A stretch of DNA of 64,000 nt from Paraspadella gotoi (Eukaryota; Chaetognatha), in assembly GCA_051294375.1 (NCBI GenBank), contig CM119266.1, positions 15,493,405 to 15,557,404 on the forward strand. Direction: 5' to 3'. The translations under genes were made by a program, and so were the position numbers. The notes under the pieces are model-generated. The model searched no databases and had not been told where the DNA came from. It saw nothing but the letters and a program-made list of their open reading frames with translations. Shown here in pieces: positions 25,801-34,993 of the stretch (position 1 is the first letter of the stretch; each line of letters begins with the position of its first letter).

Positions 25801-28800
25801 GATTAGTTTTCCCAGAGTCTCACTCGAGCTGCGCAAAGTGTCCAATCGCTTTTGGATTCTGCTGATCCTCGTGAGGTTCATCCTTTCCTTCTGCATCCGA
25901 AATTTCTTGAAACGCTGGGCCGACACTCTCTCTCTCTCTCTCTCTCNNNNNNNNNNNNNNNNNNNNNNNNNAGAGCAGAGATTACAGCTGAGCTTTTCTG
26001 ATTCGATCTGATCGCTTTTCATTCGTTCTTTTATGCTGGCCGTTGACTTCGGTCTCTAGCGAGCTTCCTCTACTGATTTTGCTCGGTAGTCCGTAAGTGA
26101 GCTTCTATTCGTGTAGGTTAAATATACAGAGGAACATTTCGCTAATTAAACCTTGAAAATTGTCTACCACTGATTGAGGCGTTGCTACCTTAAATATGAG
26201 GCCATGTGATGAGGGAAATCCAATCACATCATAGCTTCTCCAAATCGTTATCCTAAAAAACTAGTTTCAGAGCTCTTCGTCTTTTTCCCTTTTTTTTAAA
26301 ATTATTACTCCTTATAACATCTTGACTTGTTCAAGCTTACACTTCACCTGAATAAGGCGTTGCCTTTATGAAATAGCTATAACTTTTTCGCGTCAACTCT
26401 TACGTCAAGCTAAAAATTAAATCATTTAATTTAATTATTTAATTCCATTTAATTATGTAGTCGCAAATACTTTGGCGGTCATTCGTTCTACGTAGGCGGC
26501 TTAATTGTCGCATTCGTAAAACTTATTGATCTAGTATATCCCAACGCAGTCCTGCACTCGAGCTGAGCGCGCGGGCGAAAGTCGTCGGCAATGCAGATTT
26601 GGAATACTTGCTGGAGATCCTCCAGGTGAGGTCCTACACCAGTCTGGCCTTTCCTTCTGCGGATGACCCGAATTGACTTGGGATATCCCGCAGCAGCGGG
26701 GACTGGGCACCGACGTAGCTCTCAGCTGCAAACGCGCAAGTCAAAAGTATCCGAGGCCATTGCGCTCCTCCGCGGATAAAGTGCGTGTCTGCTCTCGACG
26801 TGGCTGTCTCTCAGCAGTCGTCTCTCTCTCTTCGCGCACGCGTCTCAGTCGAACCGGCTTAGATTTGTATCGTGAGATACAATTCGTACATAACATTCTC
26901 CCACGTCTCGATCTCTCTGTCTCCGTCGTTCTGTTTCTCTGAGAGCGCGCGAGGGCTCGAGTAGCGCCTTTGCTCACTCGGCCTTCTTTCGCTCGAATCG
27001 CATTGCGTATGGCTCTTCTTCCCTAGCAGATTTCTCGGATCGTCCTCGGTCTCTCTCTCGAGGTGGCGGGCTCTTTGCCTCGTCGTATCATTTTAGCTTG
27101 TCCAATGGTAAATTTTTTCCGTTTCTTCTTATATTCTTGTTTTTTTCGCGTGTCCCTCGGCATTTGCTTACCGAGTTGTCTTCAGTCGTCGTCGTGCGAT
27201 TCGTACGTCAGTCGTCGGTGCGTCAGTCGTCGTGCGTCGTCCGTCGTCGTCGTCGTCGTGGCCCGAAAAGGTCTTTATCTAAGTATCTATCTTTTTTTTA
27301 ATTCCACTGAAATAGTCTTTACCAAATTTTGATTGTCTATCAGAGACCAGTCTCAGTTAGCAAATTTGTTTCCTATCTCTCTGTTTCCCTGAAAACAATT
27401 AATTTTCTTTCTGAACTATTTGCCCCCTTTCCATGATAAATCTCGATTTCCCCACTGACTCATTGGGGCAATTTGGAAGAAGAAATGCAAAATGCTATTC
27501 CGGTGAACTGCGATCGGATTTTGTTCCGCTCCTTTTAATTCAACTAAATGAAAAAAACTTTCCTGAATTCTCACTTTGATATGAACTCACCTCTATTCGT
27601 GTCAAAATTCGATTGCGATACCTAACCTTTTTCACCTTTCTCTCTCTCTCTCNNNNNNNNNNNNNNNNNNNNNNNNNCCCCGACAAAGCAAATTTAATTT
27701 TGAAACCGGATGAAATATCGAATAGTAGATATATTAAAGCAACTGCGCGTGGTACGTGCGTGTTCGCTCTGGCCGCTTTAGCGGCCAGCTGCCGGGGGTG
27801 AGTCGTCGGAACATAGCTGCGATGCAGGAGTAGGAAGAGCAGCGCGGGTTGCCGAGGACGCCGACTACGCTTTGTCCCCCTTAAAAACGTTCCTATGAAA
27901 TTATTCTTCTTTTCCAACGGAAGGGGGAGGGAGAAAGAAAAACTCGGAGGTGGAGCTCGCGGGACTTCTGATAACAAAGTGCCGTTCATAGCATAGGCAA
28001 AATTTCCTAATTTGTATTTCTGTGTGTGTGGCCGGCGGCGGTCTGGCCGGTCGCCTGCGCGTTCGGAGCTAGCCGCAGCGTCCAGTTTGTGAACTGGTTG
28101 GTGATTTCAAGGGGATAAATCCCCGTCTATTTCGAGAGAACGCCTACGTACCCGACCGCTAAAGATAGACATTGCAGCTTTACACTGGGATCATTATGGA
28201 ACTCTCGGCGATGTGAAGCTCTTGATGGCGGCTTTTTTTTGTCTAGTTGCTCTGTCGCCGTCGTCATGAACTTTCTTATTTGCGTCGGTTGTGTCCCTGA
28301 TCGGTGCGTTGGATTGATTGGTTTTGGTTGTGTGCGTCAATGTTCGTTTCTTGATCGTTTCTTCAATCTGATGTCAATTCGTTTTAATCCGTTTCTGGCT
28401 TTTACAAACGTATGAGGCGTCATCCATGTAAATAAAAGAGCCTCAAGGGAAGATTCTCAATTATCAGGTGGTGTGGAAAAAAGATGCGCCAGCAGGTGAG
28501 GGCACGGCGACAGTTACGCGAGAGAATCCGCGTACGCAGCGTTTCCGCCGCGCGCCGGCGGAGCCAGCTTTAGTATTTCGCTGAGGTATCTCATCCAGTA
28601 AGATTACAAATCGAGGTAGCCGATGAGGAGTTATCTCTCTCTTGAGGATTTCGATAATTATTATTTAGAATAAATTATGTTTGTATCTTCTCGCTGAGTG
28701 AGAGCGTTCGATATTGTTCAACCTTAATCATGCGACCCATGATATTGTACTCGTCGGGCAGTTGCAACTGGCTCTTGAATTCTATTTACTGTTCACTAAT

Positions 28801-31800
28801 TTTTTATTCGTTTTTTTGAATGTCAAGTTAACTTTCTCTCTCTCCATACTCTCAAGGTCTCTTCTTCTCTCTTCTCTCTCCTCTTTTTTCTTTTTCCTCT
28901 CCTTTTTCTTTCTTTTCTCTACATCTATTCCCGTTCTCTTCTACTATCATCAGATCTCTTCACTACTTCCAGCCCTTCTCGATTTTTTCTCCATTCTCAT
29001 CCCACTCCCATATCACTCTCTAACATCAATCGGAAGATAACGCTATTCACCATGGCACCTTATAGAGTGAAAAAAGGCTTCAAAAATCACCAGGTTCATG
29101 ATCTCATCAGACTCTTCTTTCACCGAGCCGGCGCGAAGAAGCTGAGGTGGCTAATACTGAAAGTGTTTATGGTCGTATATATTACACAACAATGTAAGGT
29201 TACTTTGGAGATTAATATAACGATTTATAATAAGGGAAACTAGCATGGGAGGTGGAACTGTACGATCAGAAGGCTCAGTTCGAGGCGATGCATGAAATTG
29301 CTGGAGAATCGCGTCGAGAGACGGGACGGTCAGGTCGCAGATCAACGGCGCGGGTCCGAGGTCATTACCAGCAGATGTGCCTCATCCCAGATTCGATGGC
29401 CGTCTCGCAGCATTCGTTGGCCAGAGTCGACTTGCTATCCGTCCGTATGCCATCTCAGGATTTAGCGTCATCCATTTCTCCGCCAATTTCTTGAAATTTG
29501 GAACTCGATTTCGCGTAACGCAATATTTTCAAAACGGAAAAAAAAAAAGAACTCAAAATAACTCGGTGTAACTCAGTTCGCTTCCTTTTGATTTATTCCA
29601 TCATTGTCGTACACTCCCGCTCCATTCATTTTCGTTTGAACCCCAGAATAAAAACGACAGGCCAGGAAGGGACTAAAGAATCAATAGAAAACAATTGATA
29701 GTTAAAAATGTATAATAAAAAACACCTTTTTTCTATTCTCATCTTGACCGCGATTGGTTTTGTGATGCACTCGACGTCCGTCTGATCGGTGCTTGATCCT
29801 CTGCTTGAATCGTGATCCGTAAGCGTTGACACGTTTTGCTCTTTTCTTCTGAAAATTCGAAAAACAAATATAATATGAAATATTAAAAAAAATGTTATTA
29901 TAAAAGGATTTATAACAAACGATTTAAAGTCGAAGAAGCGAATTAACGCTTAATACGAATCTTTCCCCTCACGCGCGTGCCAACGACTTGGCAACGAATC
30001 GCCGCCAGGACAGTTAATTGAGTTTGATCAATCCTAAATAACTATATCACTTATTACGTTAGATTTTGTCGCCGAGGGAAAAAAGCGGCTTTACGAGTTG
30101 CTAGTCGCGCGACGCAACGAAGAAGCGGGAAAAAGATTACCGATTGATTGTCGCAATACGTTTGAGATGAGGCGACGTAAGCTACTGAAGCCGTCCAAAG
30201 GCCGAACGTAAACACAACAGACGATCATCATGTGAGGCTCGTTTTGTCAAGGTCTTCTCCTATCGTCATCGAACTCACTCTTAAGCTCATCGTTTTTTCA
30301 TCCTGAGAGGTTCTCCTGCATCACATTCACCACTTCATCCACGCGACCCCACCCAACCTCACCTGTTCAACGGGCTGGTCTCGGTGATGGTCCCGTCTCT
30401 GGATCGATGGCCGAAGCGTCTCTCGTCTCCGGCGAGAGAGGAGCGAGTTAGCGAAACGCGCGTCTGAGGCCCAAGTTGACGCCCGTGTCTTCGTCGACGG
30501 CTTTCACCTGACGACGGGAAAATGAAAGCTAAACGACACGAAATAACAAATCAAACGAAAGAGGATCGAACGAGACTCACGGAATTTGTTGTGCAACGAA
30601 AATACGATCGGAGTCAATTTACGGTTTTTCTAACTCCCGCCGCTCTCTGTCAACCCATTGGAAAAAATCGGTTCGGGACCGCGCGATAAATTAAACAAAT
30701 GTAAACAAACAAATAAACGCGGAGTCCATCGAGACAGATTGGTTTTTTTTTTTTTTTTCGTCCGCCGCTCGGAGAAACGTAAACAAAGCGACTTGGGGTG
30801 GGGGCGGGGGGGGGGTAGGCGGGGAGGAAAGGAAATGAAATCGACGAATTTCTTCATTTTTATTTTTCAACTCAGGCATGTTCGACTATGTAAGAATTAG
30901 AAAAAAAGACGAAGAGAAAAGGATAGAAAGAGATGAACAAGAGGGAGAGATAGAAAGAGAGAAATACCGCACGGTAAAAAAGTAGTTATGTACGAAAAGT
31001 GAAAAAGAAAACAAGGGTGGAAAAAATTCAATGGGAGTCGAATAGAAATTGATCGGAACCTATCTCGCTGTTATTCTTTGTATTCATGAGACCAAAGGAA
31101 CCTAGTAAAATATATACTTCTCGCGCGATGCCTCGAACCGAGAACAGCGGCGTCGTAAGGCGGCGTCATCCCGCCACGTCAAATAAAGAGAAAAGGGAAC
31201 AAGAAAACGCCGCAAGCGGTGACTATAAGCCGATCAAACTTTTTCTTCCTCATTTTTTTTAAATTTTTAATTAGGAAACGAGAGATTTTTTTTCCTCGGG
31301 AACAAAAGACTTCGCTGTAAAGTGGAAGGAGAATTAAAAATTCCCCACAGTGAGACAAAAATTTAAGTTAGAGAAAAAGAAAGAAAACTTGCAAACATAA
31401 TTTATTTTTTATTTAATAACGAAAATGAGAAGGTTTGAAACAGGAAGTAGTAGAAAACAACTCATACTTGAAACATAACACCGTCGATTAGTTTAATGGA
31501 ATAGACATCGACGAAAATGAACATAACAAAAAAACGTTTTTATCGCTTGTCGGAAAATAATAAACAAAGGACGTAAAACAAAAAGAATGAAAAAAAAGAA
31601 ACGAGCGCGAAGAAATTTAACACAAAAAGATGGAACGACGTCAAAGGAAAAAAGAAAAAGAAGAATGAAAAAAAAAGAAAGAAAAAAAAAACAATGAATA
31701 AATAAGGAAAAAGAAGGAGAAGAAAACCTTGAGCCAATGATCGAGGAAGACAAAATAGCGATTAACAGAAGACAACGTTTAACGATTTAGCGAAGACTAA

Positions 31801-34800
31801 TTGAAATACAAAAAAAAATTAACGAAAAATGTAACGATTAGTCAGAGAGAGTGTGATATCCGAACGAAACAAAAAGTAAATTATAAAAAAGAAAGAAATC
31901 ACAGAAATAATAAGGACAGTAAACGGTTTTGTTTTTGTTTCTTTATGCGATGTCGTCAGTTCAAGCCGTGTTCCGTAATGAGCATGTTGTCGCAGTCCTT
32001 TATTGCTGCTCGTCGGTGTATCGTGTGTTTTTTTTGGTGAGTGTTCTTTGTGGGTGTTTTTGTTTGATGTTTGTACAGTGATTCTGTTTTGTCATATTCT
32101 GGGGAAGTTTTCTGTTGAGGGGTGTGGTATGCCCGTCGTTGTGTGTTATATACTATACGGTTGTCTTTTTTTTAAGCTGTCTTATATGTTCTTTTTAGAT
32201 TTATTTGTTTGTGTTGTGTGTTTAGTTCTGTATTTGTTTTGTTGTGGTTTGGTGTCCAAATCGCTTTTGGATTCGGATTTCCACTCGTCTCCCGTGAGGT
32301 TCATCGCTTCTATGCTCCGGAAATTTCTTGAAACGCGCTGGGCCGACACCTCCTCTCTCTGTCTTCTCTTCTTCTCCTCCTTTCCCTCCTCAGTTCCCGC
32401 TCCTCCTCTCTCTCTCTCTCCTCTCTCTCCTCTCTCTCCTCCTCTCTCCCCCGCTCTCTTTCTATCTTCATGTTGTCTGTTTTTTTTTTTTTTTATGATT
32501 CGCTTCTACCCTTGCTCAACAAGATCATCTATTCGACTCAAATTCGAATTGATATCTATTCTTTCTCTCTCAGGTTTCTCTCTCCTCTCTTCCTCCCTCT
32601 TCCTACCACCCCCCCCTCTCTCAATTTACTTTCATGTCTGGTTAATTTTTTTTGGATCTTCTATTATTTTTTTCCGCCCTCGACAGCTTTTGATTGTGTG
32701 TTTCTGATCTTTGTTGGGTGTCTTGTGTGTATCTGTATTGGTTGCTAGTTGTTTGTCTTGATTGTTGTTTGATCGGTGGGGTTTTTTCTGGGATTTCTGT
32801 GTGTTGTCGATTTTTTCTCTTTGTATGGGTCCTCGCACATTACCAGTAGTCTCCGTCGTGTCATCGTCGGTCGTATCGTCGTCGGCGTCCGCGCGTTTAC
32901 ACAGTATTACTCTGAATCGCTCTCCAAGCACGTGGCCAAGGTTCTTTTTCGGTCTATTCTTTTTTGTTTTAAATTCCACCTGAAATGGTCTCACCAAATT
33001 TGATATTGTACTATCAAGACCTAGTCTCAGTTAGCAAATTGTTTCCATAATCTCTCTGTTTTCCCTGAAAACAATTAAGTTTCTTTCTGATACTATTTGC
33101 CCCCTTCCATGTATATAATTCTCGAAAATTTTCCCATCCTCTGACTCATTGGTCGGCAATTTGGAAGATAGAAGAATGCAAATGCTTTCGTGTTGAACTG
33201 CCCGACGGATTTTGTTTTAAGTTCCCACTTCCTTTTTTAATTCAACTAAATGGAAAGAAACTTCCCATTGAAATTTTCTCACTTTGATTATTGAACTCAC
33301 CCTCCCTCTATTCGTCAGCTGTCAAAATTTCGAGCGATAACCCTACCCTTTCTTCACCTTTCTCTCTCTCTCTCTTTCTCTCTCTCTCTTTCTCTCTCTC
33401 GGCTCTTTCTCCTTCCCTCTTCCCCCCTTCTCCCTCTCCTCCTTTTCTTCCCTTCAATCTTTTCCCTTCCCTTCTCTCCCCTCTCTTTTCTCTCCCTCTC
33501 TCTCTCTCCCCCTCCTTTCTCTCTCTCCCTCCCCTCCCCTCCTCTCTCTCCTCTCCTCCTCCCCCTGCCTCCCCCTCCCTCTTCTCTCTCTCTCTCTCTT
33601 CTCTCTCTCTTCCGCTCCCTCTCTCTCTCTTCTCTCTCTTGCTCATATAATCTATTTCCCCTTCTTCCTGTTCCTTCTTTCCCCTCTCTCTGCCTCTGGA
33701 CCTTGCAACACGTGGGTAGGCGCTGAAGATTTTAACGCGCGACACGTCAGAACTCGTAGTGTTGGCATTTTTTTACCGCCTCCTTCGGCGACGGACCGGA
33801 GTTCCTACCCACTTATTTCCATTCCCTAATTTCTTTCTTCTTTCTTCTTTCTTTTCTTTCTTTTTTTTCTTTTTCTTTCTTTCTTTTTTTCTTTTCTTTC
33901 TTTTTTCTTTATCTTTCTTTCTTTTTTTCTTTCTTTTTCTTTCTTTCTTTCTTCTTTTCCTTTCTTTCTTTTCTTTCTTTCTTTTCTTTCTTTTCTTTCT
34001 TTTCTTTCTTTCTTTCTTTCTTTCTCTCCCTCTCTCTTATCGTCGGATTCTATTTTATGTCCTCTAGCGTTTTATTATTCATGTCTTCCCAGACAGTGAA
34101 AAATTTCTCATTCCCCAAAAGTAAAGTTTTTTTATTATAAGTTATAATATTAAGTCTGAGTTAAAAAGTTAAAAAGATTTTAAAAGCTATTTTTCTTGAG
34201 TGTTGAGACAATTTTTTTAATGTACTATTTGTTGATTATCTTGATACCTTTTTTTTTCACCAGGTGATTCAAGCGCCACTAGCGGAAGACGCGCAACCTG
34301 GGTCGCTCGTGACGACAGTTCAAGCGACAGACCCGGATGGAGACGGCGTTTTGTTTAGTTTCAAAGGTAAGGATTAATCTACATACGTCTTTTTAGTAGA
34401 TTATGAAACCCATAACATTAATAATTTTTGTGTTGTTAGGAGGTCAAACCGAGCAAAATTACTTCGTGATCGACGAGGTTTCCGGCGTGATCAGATTAAA
34501 GTCGCCGGGACCCATCGATCTCAGTGAAAACTTTTACACCCTCAACGTCACGGCCAAAGGTAAGTGCCGCATCGGTGTCGAGTGAGTGAAGCTTCGAAGA
34601 GGCGAGGTCGTTGGCTTCCTTTCGAATCCCACTTAACGAACCGTGAATTAAAAAAAGAACGAAGAAAAAAAATCACATTTCCGCGCGGATTCTCTTTTTC
34701 CTTTCCTTTTTCCTTTTTTTTTTATATATTCCTTTTATTCTCCCTATTCCTTTTTTTTGTTTCGATTCCATTTTTGCTTCACCTCCGTCGCGCCGTCTTT

Positions 34801-34946
34801 TGTTTCTTCCAGTTTGTGATTTTGTTTTCCGCCTCGAGCCAAATCCGCGCGAAAATTCAAGAGGCGAGAAACAGGAAGGAAGAGTGCTCGCTCGGTTTTT
34901 ATCCGGCTCACGGCCTTTTATCCTCACTCACTTTTTAGCGCCAACC

Positions 34947-34993
<47 letters not shown>

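Larger units (their letters stand above)
27678..31935 (-). repeat. left arm of a large inverted duplication
   Basis: Its reverse complement matches about 35,805-39,235 over its whole length, including cadherin exons 12 and 13. The left arm is about 0.8 kb longer because it holds many small insertions. The match is strong at 30,600-31,935 and weaker towards 27,700. The even spread of indels over coding and non-coding bases looks like raw long-read error. Confidence 0.85.

Noticed and set aside
29052-29243. 63-codon frame starting MAPYRVKKGFKN
   Set aside because: It lies in the noisy left arm of the inverted duplication; the equivalent stretch of the right arm (around 38.4 kb) is not open in this way.
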